Source: Paractinoplanes ovalisporus (GTDB taxonomy: Bacteria > Actinomycetota > Actinomycetes > Mycobacteriales > Micromonosporaceae). From it: DNA of 64,000 bases. The stretch lies in assembly GCF_016834655.1 (NCBI RefSeq), contig NZ_JAENHP010000003.1, positions 434,001-498,000 of the forward strand, given 5' to 3'. The notes beneath the pieces are model-generated. The model made no database searches and was not told where the DNA came from. It worked only from the letters and a program-made list of their open reading frames with translations. Made by a program: the position numbers and the translations under genes. Positions 48,749-59,517 of the stretch are shown one piece after another. The number at the start of each line of letters is the position of its first letter. The stretch's first letter is position 1.

Positions 48749-51700
48749 GTGTCATCAGAACCCGCGACCGATGCCGTTCCCGGCACGGCTCCGCTGCTCG
48801 CGGCCCGTCGCTTCCTCAAGCGCGAGACGGTCGGCGACCACGGTCGTACGCTGCACCAGCTCGACGACAGCGCCTGGGACGCCTTCTACCGGGACCGGTG
48901 GCGTTACGACAAGGTGGTGCGGTCGACCCACGGCGTCAACTGCACCGGGTCCTGCTCGTGGAACGTCTTCGTCAAGGACGGGCTGATCACCTGGGAGCAC
49001 CAGGCCACCGACTACCCGACGACCGGGCCGGACGCGCCGGACTACGAACCGCGGGGCTGCCCTCGCGGGGCGTCGTTCTCCTGGTACGAGTACTCGCCGT
49101 CGCGCGTGCGGCACCCGTACGTGCGCGGGGTTCTGGCCGAGATGTACCGAGAGGCCCGGCAGCGGCTGAACGACCCGGTGCTGGCGTGGGCCGAGATCGT
49201 CGAGACACCGCTGAAGGCCCAGGCCTACAAGGCGCAGCGGGGGCGCGGCGGCTTCGTGCGGGCCAGCTGGGACGAGGCGATCGAGATGACGGCCGCCGCC
49301 CACGTCTGGACCACCAAGACGTACGGGCCGGACCGGGTTGTGGGTTTCTCGCCGATCCCGGCGATGTCGATGGCGTCGTTCGCGGCCGGCACCCGCTATC
49401 ACGCGCTGCTCGGCGGCACCCTGCTCAGCTTCTACGACTGGTACGCCGACCTGCCGATCGCCTCGCCGCAGATCTGGGGCGACCAGACCGACGTGCCCGA
49501 GGCGGGCGACTGGTGGAACGCCACCTACCTGATGATGTGGGGCTCCAACATCCCGGTCACGCGGACGCCGGACGCGCACTTCCTGGCCGAGGCACGGTAC
49601 AAGGGCACGAAGGTGGTCGCGGTCAGCCCCGACTACGCCGACAACGTCAAGTTCGCCGACGACTGGCTGGCCCCGCACCCGGGCACCGACGGCGCGCTGG
49701 CGATGGCGATGGGCCACGTCGTGCTCACCGAGTTCTTCCGCGACCGGGAGGTCCCCTACTTCCGGGACTACGCCCGCAAATACACCGACCTGCCGTTCCT
49801 GGTCACGATCGTCGACGGCCGGGCGGACCGCTTCCTGACCGCGGCCGACCTGGGTCAGACCGGTGGGGAGCACAAGACGGTTCTCATCGACGAGCGCACC
49901 GGCCGACCGGTCGTGCCGAACGGCTCGCTGGGCTTCCGCTACGCCGAGGACGGTGAGGGGCGCTGGAACCTCGACCTCGGCGACGTGGTCCCGGCCCTGG
50001 GCATCAGCGGCGGCGAGGCCGTCACCGTCGATCTGGCCCGCTTCGACGTCGGCGACACCGAGGGCGGCACGATCGTGCGGCGCGGCGTCCCGGTGACCAG
50101 GATCGGTGACCACCTGGTCACGACCGTCTTCGACCTGCTGATGGCCCAGTACGGGGTCCGCCGGGGCGACCTGCCCGGCGACTGGCCGACCGGCTACGAC
50201 GACGCCGACTCCCCCAACACCCCGGCCTGGCAGGAGAGGATCACCGGCGTGCCGGCCGCCGTCGCCGCGCGGATCGGACGCGAGTTCGCCCGCAACGCCG
50301 AGCGCAGCCGGGGCCGCTCGATGATCGTGCTCGGGGCCGGCGCCAACCAGTGGTTCCACTCCGACATGACCTACCGCGCGTTCATCTCGCTGGTCACCCT
50401 GACCGGCTGCCAGGGTGTCAACGGCGGCGGCTGGGCCCACTACGTCGGCCAGGAGAAGGCCCGCCCGGTCACCGGGCAGCAGCACATGTCGTTCGCGTTC
50501 GACTGGCAGCGCCCGATGCGCCACCAGGCCAGCACACCGTTCTGGTATCTGCACACCGACCAGTGGCGCTACGAGCGGATCCCGGCCGACGAGCTGGCCT
50601 CGCCGCTGGGCACCGGCCGGTTCGCCGGCATGGCCTTCGCCGACACCGTCGCCGCCGCCCAGCGGATGGGCTGGAGCCCGGGCCACCCGTTCTTCAACCG
50701 CAACCCCCTCGACCTGGCCTCCGCCGCCGCCGAGGCCGGCCTCAGCGTCCAGGACTATGTGGTCGCGTCGCTGAAGGACGGCTCGTTGCGGACAGTCGCC
50801 GAGGACCCGGACGACCCGGCCAACTTCCCCCGCTGCCTGACGCTGTGGCGGTGCAATCTGCTCGGCTCGTCCGGCAAGGGCAACGAGTACTTCATGCGCC
50901 ACCTCCTCGGCGTCGAGGGCTCGGCGAGCGCCGCCGAGTGCGAACCCGGCCGGCGACCGCGCGACCTCGCCTGGCGCGACGACGCCCCGATCGGCAAGCT
51001 CGACCTGCTCACCGCGATCGACTTCCGGATGACCAACACCGGCCTGCACGCCGACGTGGTGCTGCCCGCCGCGACCTGGTACGAGAAGAACGACATCTCC
51101 ACCACCGACATGCACCCGTTCGTGCACGCCTTCAGCCCGGCCGTCGAGCCGCCCGGCGACGCCCACACCGACTACGACGCGTTCCTGGCCCTGGCCGACA
51201 AGGTCGGTGAGCTCGCCGTCGGCCACCTCGGGGTGCGGCACGACGTGCTGGCGGCGCCGTTGCAGCACGACACCCCGGACGAGCTGGCCATGCCCAGCGG
51301 CCGGGTGCGGGACTGGAAGTCCGGCGAATGCGAGCCGGTGCCCGGCCGGACGATGCCGAAGCTCATCGAGATCGAACGGGACTACACGCTGATCGGCAGG
51401 AAGATGCGCACCGTCGGCCCGCTGCTCGACAAGCTCGGCACCACCACCAAGGCGGTCACGGTCGACGTCACGCCGGAGATCGAATACCTCAAGCACCAGA
51501 ACGGCGTCATCGACGGCCGCCCGTCTCTCGAGACCGCCGACCGGATGTGCGAGGCGATCCTGACGCTCTCCGGCACCACCAATGGCCGGGTGGCGGCGGC
51601 CGGGTTCGCCGAGCTCGAGAAGCGCACCGGTCAACCGTTCCGGGACCTGATCGAAGGGCATGAGAACGACCGGATCACGTACGCCGAGACCCAGGCCGCG

Positions 51701-52390
51701 CCGCAGCCCGTGTTCACCAGCCCGGAGTGGTCGGGTTCGGAGAAGGGCGGCCGCCGCTACTCGCCGTTCACCCTCAACGTCGAACGGTCCAAGCCCTGGC
51801 ACACCATCACCGGCCGGCAGCACTTCTTCGTCGAGCACGACTGGGTGGCCGAACTGGGCGAGCAGCTTCCGGCGTTCCGTCCACCGCTCAACATGGCCCG
51901 CCACTTCGGCCGGCCCGGTGACGCCGTCGACGGTGGTGTGACCGTACGGTTCCTGACCCCGCACGCGAAGTGGTCGATCCACTCGATGTACCACGACAAC
52001 GAGCTGATGCTGGCCCTGTCCCGCGGCGGCCCGGTCATCTGGATGAGCGACCGGGACGCGGCGAAGATCGGTGTGCGGGACAACGACTGGATCGAGGCCC
52101 ATAACCGCAACGGCGTGGTGGTCGCGCGCGCCGTGGTCAGTCACCGCATGCCCGAGGGCACGGTCTTTCAATACCACTCACCCGAACGCACCGTGAACGT
52201 CCCCAAGGCCGAGAAGTCCAAGCGCCGGGGCGGCTACCACAACTCGATGACCCGGCTGCTCATCAAACCCACACACCTGGCCGGCGGGCACGCCCAGTTC
52301 ACGTACGCCTTCAACTACTACGGCCCGATCGGCAGCCAGCGCGACGAGATCACCGTGATCCGCCGCCGCACCCAGGAGGTGGAGTACTGA
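48749..52390 (+). CDS. narG: Respiratory nitrate reductase alpha subunit
   Basis: A 1213-residue molybdopterin (bis-MGD) enzyme reducing nitrate to nitrite on the cytoplasmic side of the membrane. The FS0 cluster ligands are His61, Cys65, Cys69 and Cys104 (STHGVNCTGSCSWNVF, YEPRGCPRGASFSWYEYSPS). The Mo-Asp region is SFYDWYADLPIASPQIWGDQ. A vestigial twin-arginine sequence, AARRFLKRETV, is near residue 19, as in other NarG proteins. The C-terminal MGD domain contains KWSIHSMYHDNELMLALSRG. GTG 48749 follows GAAGG; the four genes narGHJI follow each other with overlaps. Two DosR-type boxes lie 100-130 nt upstream. Confidence 0.97.
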   Translation: MSSEPATDAVPGTAPLLAARRFLKRETVGDHGRTLHQLDDSAWDAFYRDRWRYDKVVRSTHGVNCTGSCSWNVFVKDGLITWEHQATDYPTTGPDAPDYEPRGCPRGASFSWYEYSPSRVRHPYVRGVLAEMYREARQRLNDPVLAWAEIVETPLKAQAYKAQRGRGGFVRASWDEAIEMTAAAHVWTTKTYGPDRVVGFSPIPAMSMASFAAGTRYHALLGGTLLSFYDWYADLPIASPQIWGDQTDVPEAGDWWNATYLMMWGSNIPVTRTPDAHFLAEARYKGTKVVAVSPDYADNVKFADDWLAPHPGTDGALAMAMGHVVLTEFFRDREVPYFRDYARKYTDLPFLVTIVDGRADRFLTAADLGQTGGEHKTVLIDERTGRPVVPNGSLGFRYAEDGEGRWNLDLGDVVPALGISGGEAVTVDLARFDVGDTEGGTIVRRGVPVTRIGDHLVTTVFDLLMAQYGVRRGDLPGDWPTGYDDADSPNTPAWQERITGVPAAVAARIGREFARNAERSRGRSMIVLGAGANQWFHSDMTYRAFISLVTLTGCQGVNGGGWAHYVGQEKARPVTGQQHMSFAFDWQRPMRHQASTPFWYLHTDQWRYERIPADELASPLGTGRFAGMAFADTVAAAQRMGWSPGHPFFNRNPLDLASAAAEAGLSVQDYVVASLKDGSLRTVAEDPDDPANFPRCLTLWRCNLLGSSGKGNEYFMRHLLGVEGSASAAECEPGRRPRDLAWRDDAPIGKLDLLTAIDFRMTNTGLHADVVLPAATWYEKNDISTTDMHPFVHAFSPAVEPPGDAHTDYDAFLALADKVGELAVGHLGVRHDVLAAPLQHDTPDELAMPSGRVRDWKSGECEPVPGRTMPKLIEIERDYTLIGRKMRTVGPLLDKLGTTTKAVTVDVTPEIEYLKHQNGVIDGRPSLETADRMCEAILTLSGTTNGRVAAAGFAELEKRTGQPFRDLIEGHENDRITYAETQAAPQPVFTSPEWSGSEKGGRRYSPFTLNVERSKPWHTITGRQHFFVEHDWVAELGEQLPAFRPPLNMARHFGRPGDAVDGGVTVRFLTPHAKWSIHSMYHDNELMLALSRGGPVIWMSDRDAAKIGVRDNDWIEAHNRNGVVVARAVVSHRMPEGTVFQYHSPERTVNVPKAEKSKRRGGYHNSMTRLLIKPTHLAGGHAQFTYAFNYYGPIGSQRDEITVIRRRTQEVEY

Positions 52391-53889
52391 TGCGGATCCG
52401 TGCGCAGGTCGCCATGGTGATGAACCTCGACAAGTGCATCGGCTGCCACACGTGCTCGGTGACGTGCAAGCAGACCTGGACCAACCGGGAAGGCACCGAG
52501 TACGTCTGGTTCAACAACGTCGAGACCAAGCCGGGCATCGGCTACCCGAAGCACTACGAGGACCAGGACCGCTGGAAGGGCGGCTGGAAGCTCGACGCCA
52601 AGGGCCGGCTCGTGCTGCGCTCGGGCGGGCGGGTCAAGCGGCTCAGCCGGATCTTCGCCAACCCCGACCTGCCCTCGATCGACGACTACTACGAGCCGGC
52701 CACGTTCGACAAGGACATCCTCGTCAACGCTCCCGCGGGCCGGACGGACACCCCGGTCAAGCGGCCGTACTCGGCGCTGACCGGCGAACCGATGGCCGTC
52801 ACGTGGGGCGCCAACTGGGAGGACTCGCTGGGCGGAGCGTCCGGGCGGGAGGACCCGAACCTGGCCCGGATGGCGGCCAAGGTCACGTTCGAGTTCGAGA
52901 AGACGTTCATGTTCCACCTGCCGCGCATCTGCGAGCACTGCCTCAACCCGGCCTGCGTCTCGGCCTGCCCGTCGGGCGCCATGTACAAGCGCGAGGAGGA
53001 CGGCATCGTCCTGGTCGACCAGGACCGGTGCCGGGGCTGGCGGATGTGCGTGTCGGCCTGCCCGTACAAGAAGGTCTACGTCAACCACGCCACCGGCAAG
53101 GCCGAGAAGTGCACCTTCTGCTTCCCGCGCATCGAGGCCGGCCAGCCCACCGTCTGCTCCGAGACGTGTGTCGGCCGGCTGCGTTATCTGGGCATTCTCT
53201 GGTACGACGAGGACGCCGTGCTCGCCGCCGCCTCGGTGCCCGACGACGAGCTCCTCGACGCGCAGCGCGCCGTCTTCCTGGACCCGTTCGACGAGGCCGT
53301 GCAGCAGGCCGCCCGCGACGCCGGGCACCCCGAGGAGTGGATCGGGGCGGCGCAGGCCTCGCCGGTCTGGAAGCTGATCAGTGAGTACCGCATCGCGTTG
53401 CCGCTGCACCCGGAATATCGCACATTGCCGATGGTCTGGTACGTGCCGCCGTTGTCACCCGTGCTCGACGCGGCCGGCGCCGCTGGGCGCGACGACACCG
53501 ACGCCGACGACATCTTCCACACCATCCGCGACCTGCGCATCCCGGTCGAGTATCTGGCCGAGCTGTTCACCGCCGGCGACGCCGAAGCAGCCGGCGGCGT
53601 GCTGATGAAGCTGGCCGCCATGCGTTCCTACATGCGGGCCCGCACCCTGGACGGCACCGTCGCCCAGGAACTGCTGGACGGCATCGACATGACCGGCGAG
53701 CAGGTCGAGGCGATGTACCGGCTGCTCGCCATCGCCAAGTACGACGAGCGGTACGTCATTCCGGCCGCGCACGCCCGGGATGCCGCCGTGCTCGAAGCCC
53801 AGGCCGCCGCGCACGGGGACTGCCCGGTCGGCGACCCTGACGGCGCCGGCCCGTTCTTTCCGGCCGACAGTCTGCGGGTGCGGTCATGA
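52390..53889 (+). CDS. narH: Respiratory nitrate reductase beta subunit
   Basis: A 499-residue iron-sulfur subunit carrying electrons from NarI to NarG. Four cysteine groups are visible: CIGCHTCSVTCKQTW near the N-terminus, CEHCLNPACVSACPSGAMYK, CRGWRMCVSACPYKK and CTFCFPRIEAGQPTVCSETC. The tryptophan in CRGWRMC is the typical NarH feature that turns one [4Fe-4S] into a [3Fe-4S] site. The ATG at 52390 shares its A with the narG stop (TGATG). Length and order agree with other NarH proteins. Confidence 0.97.
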   Translation: MRIRAQVAMVMNLDKCIGCHTCSVTCKQTWTNREGTEYVWFNNVETKPGIGYPKHYEDQDRWKGGWKLDAKGRLVLRSGGRVKRLSRIFANPDLPSIDDYYEPATFDKDILVNAPAGRTDTPVKRPYSALTGEPMAVTWGANWEDSLGGASGREDPNLARMAAKVTFEFEKTFMFHLPRICEHCLNPACVSACPSGAMYKREEDGIVLVDQDRCRGWRMCVSACPYKKVYVNHATGKAEKCTFCFPRIEAGQPTVCSETCVGRLRYLGILWYDEDAVLAAASVPDDELLDAQRAVFLDPFDEAVQQAARDAGHPEEWIGAAQASPVWKLISEYRIALPLHPEYRTLPMVWYVPPLSPVLDAAGAAGRDDTDADDIFHTIRDLRIPVEYLAELFTAGDAEAAGGVLMKLAAMRSYMRARTLDGTVAQELLDGIDMTGEQVEAMYRLLAIAKYDERYVIPAAHARDAAVLEAQAAAHGDCPVGDPDGAGPFFPADSLRVRS

Positions 53890-54527
53890 GAGCACGCCTC
53901 TTCGAGCTGGCGTCGCTGCTGCTCACCTATCCGGACGACGAGTTGCTGCGCGCCGGTGCCGACCTGCGGGCCGCCGCGGCGTCGGTCGAGCCTGACCCCG
54001 TACGGGAAAAGGTCGTCGCCTTTCTCGACTGGCTGCTCGGCGTGGCCCCGATCGAGGCCCAGCGCGAGTATGTGCAGACCTTCGACCTGCGCCGCCGGTC
54101 CGGGCTGTACCTGACGTACTACCTGCACGGCGACACGCGCAAGCGGGGGATGGCGCTGCTCGTGCTCAAGCAGCGCTACCGCGCCCACGGCCTGCGCCTG
54201 ACCGACGGCGAGCTGCCCGACCTGTTGCCGGTCGTGCTCGAGTTCGCCGCCGTGGCGGGTCCCGGCGACGGCGAGGCCCCGCTGCGCCAGCACCGGCAGG
54301 GTCTCGAACTGCTCCGGGCCGCCCTGACCGAGTCGGGTACGCCGTACCGGCACCTGATCGACGCCGTCGGTGCCGTGCTGCCCGAACTCACCGACGACGA
54401 CCGGGCCGCCATCGCCGCCCTGGCCGTCGACGGGCCACCGGTCGAGGCCGTCGGCCTGGAGACCATCGGCGCCGGCCCCAGCCTGTCCACCTATCCGACC
54501 TGCACCCCCGTGGAGGCCCCCCGATGA
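53886..54527 (+). CDS. narJ: Nitrate reductase molybdenum cofactor assembly chaperone
   Basis: A 213-residue helical NarJ: FELASLLLTYPDDELLRAGA, then REYVQTFDLRRRSGLYLTYY LHGDTRKRGMALL, the signature of TorD/NarJ chaperones, and RYRAHGLRLTDGELPDLLPV. It binds NarG during cofactor insertion and is not part of the final enzyme. Its ATG overlaps the narH stop by four bases (ATGA) and its stop overlaps narI in the same way. The C-terminal tail is rich in Pro and Gly. Confidence 0.95.
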   Translation: MRARLFELASLLLTYPDDELLRAGADLRAAAASVEPDPVREKVVAFLDWLLGVAPIEAQREYVQTFDLRRRSGLYLTYYLHGDTRKRGMALLVLKQRYRAHGLRLTDGELPDLLPVVLEFAAVAGPGDGEAPLRQHRQGLELLRAALTESGTPYRHLIDAVGAVLPELTDDDRAAIAALAVDGPPVEAVGLETIGAGPSLSTYPTCTPVEAPR

Positions 54528-55309
54528 CGACGGTCCTGTGGGTCGTCCTGCCCTACGCCTGCCTCGCCGTCTTCCTCGCCGGGCACGTCTGGCGCTGGCG
54601 GCGCGACCAGTTCGGCTGGACCACCCACACCAGCCAGCTGCTCGAGAACCAGCTGCTGCGGCTCGGCTCCCCGCTGTTCCACCTCGGCGCCTTCGGCGTC
54701 ATCGGCGGGCACGCCCTGGGTCTGCTCATCCCCGCGTCGCTCACCCGGAGACTGGGCGTGTCCGAGCACGCCTACCACCTGGTCTCGGTGTCGGCGGGCT
54801 CGGTCACCGGCGTCATGCTCGTGGCCGGCCTGGCCCTGCTGATCGCCCGCCGTTTCGTCAACGGGCGGATCCGGCGCGTCACCACGACGATGGACAAGGT
54901 CCTGTACGCCTTCCTGACCGCCATGGTCGTGCTCGGCATGACCGCCACGGTCGGCCGGAACATGCTCGGCGGCGGCTACGACTACCGGGAGACCATCGCG
55001 GTCTGGTTCCGCGGAATCTTCTGGTTCCAGCCCCACACCGAGCTGATGACCGGCGCGCCGCTGGTCTATCAGTTGCACGCCCTCGGCGGCTTCCTCTTCC
55101 TGGCGATCTGGCCGTTCACCCGTCTCGTGCACGTCTGGTCCGCACCGTTGGCCTACCTGTGGCGCCCGTATGTCGTCTACCGCGCCCGCCGCGGGCCGGC
55201 CCCGGCACCCCGGCCGGCGCCCGCGGCAGTGCGGGACGCCGACCGCGGTCGTCGAAGCGAGTTGATCGCTTTGGTCCCACCGGGGCGGGACGAAGGTCCC
55301 TACTCCTGA
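54524..55309 (+). CDS. narI: Respiratory nitrate reductase gamma subunit (cytochrome b)
   Basis: A 261-residue membrane subunit with five helices, anchoring NarGH and taking electrons from quinol. Haem-ligand histidines lie in SPLFHLGAFGVIGGHALGLL (helix 2) and YQLHALGGFLFLAIWPFTRL followed by VH (helix 5), the expected b-type haem pairs. Helix 1 is VLWVVLPYACLAVFLAGHVW. The C-terminal tail after about 225 is Pro/Ala-rich and variable. The DosR-like box at 55287-55301 lies within its last codons and serves narK downstream. Confidence 0.95.
   Translation: MTTVLWVVLPYACLAVFLAGHVWRWRRDQFGWTTHTSQLLENQLLRLGSPLFHLGAFGVIGGHALGLLIPASLTRRLGVSEHAYHLVSVSAGSVTGVMLVAGLALLIARRFVNGRIRRVTTTMDKVLYAFLTAMVVLGMTATVGRNMLGGGYDYRETIAVWFRGIFWFQPHTELMTGAPLVYQLHALGGFLFLAIWPFTRLVHVWSAPLAYLWRPYVVYRARRGPAPAPRPAPAAVRDADRGRRSELIALVPPGRDEGPYS
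55287..55301. promoter_or_regulatory. DosR-like box upstream of narK
   Basis: GGGACGAAGGTCCCT, a perfect GGGAC/GTCCC pair, inside the 3' end of narI and centred 82 nt before the narK ATG. A half-site TTTGGTCCC lies 20 bp to its left. Confidence 0.6.
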
Positions 55310-55375
55310 CCAGGACACCACGCAACGCTGACGTCGAGGCCCGAGCGGGCCGGCCCACCGACCCGTGGAGGAGCC

Positions 55376-56581
55376 ATGAGCACGTCCCAGCTTCGCAGGA
55401 CCAGAACCGGCAGCCCCGGCGTGATGCTCGCACTGGCGACCATCGGATTCGCGGTCAACTTCTGGGCATGGGCCCTGCTCAGCCCGCTGGCCACGAAGTT
55501 CACCGCGATCCTGCATCTCGACTCGTTCCGGCAATCGCTGCTGGTTGCGGTCCCCGTCGTCGTCGGCTCGCTCGGCCGCATCCCGATCGGCGCTCTCACC
55601 GACCGGTTCGGCGGCCGGATCATGTTCCCACTGGTGTCGCTGTCCACTGTGTTCCCGGTGCTCTATCTGGGTCTGTTCGGCCATGACTCCTTGGCCGCGA
55701 TCCTGGTCGGCGGATTCTTCCTCGGCATCGGCGGAACCGCCTTCGCGGTCGGTGTGCCCTTCGTCAACGCGTGGTTCCCGCCGGCGCGGCGCGGCTTCGC
55801 CGTCGGTGTCTTCGGCATGGGTATGGGCGGCACCGCGATCAGCGCCCTGACCACCGTCAAGCTCGTCGACGCCGGCAGCATGCGGACCCCGTTTCTGATC
55901 ACCGCCACCGTGCTCGCCCTCTACGCCGTCGTCGCCTGGGCGGTGCTGCGCGACGCGCCGGACCGGGTCGTGCCGACCACGCCGTTCACCAGCCGGCTGC
56001 GCTCCACCGTCCAGCTGCGCATCACCTGGCAGGCCGCCGCCCTGTACGCGGTCGCCTTCGGCGGCTACGTCGCCTTCTCCGTCTACCTGCCGGCGTACCT
56101 CAGGAACGCGTACGGGCTGACCCAGGCCGACGCCGCCAACCGGATGGCCGGCTTCGTGCTGCTGGCCGTGCTCATGCGCCCCGTCGGCGGCTGGCTCTCC
56201 GACCGCGTGCCGCCCACCCGCGTGCTCGCGGCCAGCCTCGGCGTCGTCGTGCTCGGCGCGCTGGCCCAGTCCTTCACACCGGGTCTGTCCCCGATCGGCA
56301 CCATCGCCTTCCTCGGCATGGCCGCCGCTCTCGGCACGGGCAGCGGCGCCACCTTCGCCCTGGTGGCCCAGAAGGCACCGGCCAGCCAGGTCGGATCGGT
56401 CACCGGCGTGGTCGGTGCGGCGGGTGGCCTGGGCGGTTTCGTCCCACCGCTGATCATGGGAGCGGTCTACGGCAGCTACCACTCGTACACACTCGGCCTG
56501 GTGCTGCTCGCCGTCGTGGCCCTGTCCGCACTGCTGTTGGATCTGCTGGCCGTCGGCCGTCGCGATGCGGCGCCGGCGTGA
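55376..56581 (+). CDS. narK: Nitrate/nitrite transporter (MFS, NarK family)
   Basis: A 401-residue major-facilitator protein with twelve predicted helices. NarK-specific segments include IGFAVNFWAWALLSPLATKF, LGRIPIGALTDRFGGRIMFP and GVPFVNAWFPPARRGFAVGV FGMGMGGTAISAL, which covers the nitrate signature. It would bring nitrate in and/or export nitrite for NarGHI. In M. tuberculosis narK2 is DosR-induced with nitrate respiration under hypoxia. ATG 55376 follows GTGGAGGAGCC. It stands 66 nt after narI with its own box. Confidence 0.95.
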   Translation: MSTSQLRRTRTGSPGVMLALATIGFAVNFWAWALLSPLATKFTAILHLDSFRQSLLVAVPVVVGSLGRIPIGALTDRFGGRIMFPLVSLSTVFPVLYLGLFGHDSLAAILVGGFFLGIGGTAFAVGVPFVNAWFPPARRGFAVGVFGMGMGGTAISALTTVKLVDAGSMRTPFLITATVLALYAVVAWAVLRDAPDRVVPTTPFTSRLRSTVQLRITWQAAALYAVAFGGYVAFSVYLPAYLRNAYGLTQADAANRMAGFVLLAVLMRPVGGWLSDRVPPTRVLAASLGVVVLGALAQSFTPGLSPIGTIAFLGMAAALGTGSGATFALVAQKAPASQVGSVTGVVGAAGGLGGFVPPLIMGAVYGSYHSYTLGLVLLAVVALSALLLDLLAVGRRDAAPA

Positions 56582-56639
56582 GGCCACCGACCCGAATCTC
56601 GGTCCGCATCCAGCGGTTCCGCTCATCCGCGCTGAGGGC

Positions 56640-58373
<1,734 letters not shown>

Positions 58374-58376
58374 AAC

Positions 58377-58391
58377 AGGACCTTCGGCCCT
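58377..58391. promoter_or_regulatory. DosR-like box upstream of an Acg gene
   Basis: AGGACCTTCGGCCCT, one mismatch to the reference box, centred 70 nt before the GTG at 58455. Confidence 0.65.
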
Positions 58392-58454
58392 TAACGGTCG
58401 GCGGGCGGGTGGGGCACCCTCGTGGGCACTGACCCGCGACGGAGGTTCCCCCAC

Positions 58455-59432
58455 GTGAACGGCTACGACGACGCTGATCTGCGTGCGGCCGCCGAGGCAG
58501 GAATACGTGCCCCGTCGATGCACAACAGCCAACCGTGGCGGTTCCGGATGCGGGACGGGGCCATCGAGATCCTGGCCGACCCGGCTCGCCGGCTGCGGAC
58601 GGCGGACCGGAGCGGCTGGGCGGTCCGGATGGCGTGCGGCGCCGCCACCTTCAACGCCCGTCTCGCGCTGGCCGTCCGCGGCCGCCCGGCCGAGGTGTCC
58701 CTGCTGCCGCACACAGCCAAGCCGGAGACCCTGGCCCGGCTCGACCCCGGTCCCGACCGGCCGCCGGCGTCCGCCGAGCGTGAGCTGTTCGCCGCCATTC
58801 CCCATCGGCACAGCAACCGGTCGCCCTTCCGGCCCGATCCGGTGCCGCCCGCGGCCCGGAAACAGCTGATCGAGGCGGCCCGGGACGAGGGAGCCTGGCT
58901 GGATCTCCTGGTCGGCATGACCGCCCTGACCGGTTTCGCGCAGATCGCCACCAGCGCGGAACGGGTGCTGCGGCGTGACGCCGGCTACCAGGCCGAACTC
59001 GCCGCCTGGACCCATGCCGACGGCGCACCCGACGGTGTGCCGGCCGAAGCCGGAGCGCCGCTGCCCCAGCCGTACGATCTGCTCCCCCAACGGATCTTCG
59101 GAGACCGGCCCCGGCCCGCCGGGGTGGACTACGAACCCGAACCGCTCGTGGGCATCCTGGGCGTCGCCGGTGACCTGCCGATCGACCACCTCACGGCCGG
59201 TCAGGCCCTGCAGAAGCTGCTGCTCACGGCCACATCGGCCGGGCTCTCGGCCTCGATGATGTCCCAGCCGGTCGAGGTCGTGGCCGCCCGCGATCAGCTG
59301 CGCCGCTCGCTGGGCCGCTCCGGGTTCCCGCAGATGACCCTCCGCATCGGCTTCGGTGAACCGGTCGGGCCGGCGTCCCGTCGCGGGGTCGACGACGTCC
59401 TCGACGCCCGTGAATCCCCGCAGTCGGCCTGA
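58455..59432 (+). CDS. Acg-family nitroreductase-like protein
   Basis: A 325-residue Acg-family protein, more diverged than the copies at 9733 and 28307. It reads LRAAAEAGIRAPSMHNSQPW, DRSGWAVRMACGAATFNARL, HRHSNRSPFRPDPVPPAARK and, in the second half, HLTAGQALQKLLLTATSAGL SASMMSQPVEV. The GTG at 58455 is preferred because CGGAGG lies 9 nt upstream; a GTG at 58422 has nothing comparable. It follows devS, and its own box is in the gap. FMN binding is expected from the family. Confidence 0.87.
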   Translation: MNGYDDADLRAAAEAGIRAPSMHNSQPWRFRMRDGAIEILADPARRLRTADRSGWAVRMACGAATFNARLALAVRGRPAEVSLLPHTAKPETLARLDPGPDRPPASAERELFAAIPHRHSNRSPFRPDPVPPAARKQLIEAARDEGAWLDLLVGMTALTGFAQIATSAERVLRRDAGYQAELAAWTHADGAPDGVPAEAGAPLPQPYDLLPQRIFGDRPRPAGVDYEPEPLVGILGVAGDLPIDHLTAGQALQKLLLTATSAGLSASMMSQPVEVVAARDQLRRSLGRSGFPQMTLRIGFGEPVGPASRRGVDDVLDARESPQSA

Positions 59433-59447
59433 GCCGCCATCGCCGTC

Positions 59448-59462
59448 GGGACTTTCGGCCCT
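59448..59462. promoter_or_regulatory. DosR-like box upstream of the CoA-binding protein
   Basis: GGGACTTTCGGCCCT, a perfect match to the window consensus, centred 63 nt before the GTG at 59518. Confidence 0.7.
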
Positions 59463-59517
59463 GTCCGCACCGGTCCGGGGTAAGCAGTCTGAAGGCTGAC
59501 ACCGACGGAGAAGCCGG

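Noticed and set aside
48755..52177. A very long open frame (over 1100 codons) on the minus strand opposite narG, and similar ones opposite adhE and ctpF
   Set aside because: High-GC codon bias leaves few stops on the opposite strand; the products are low-complexity Arg/Gly/Val-rich and match no family, whereas the plus-strand genes are unmistakable.
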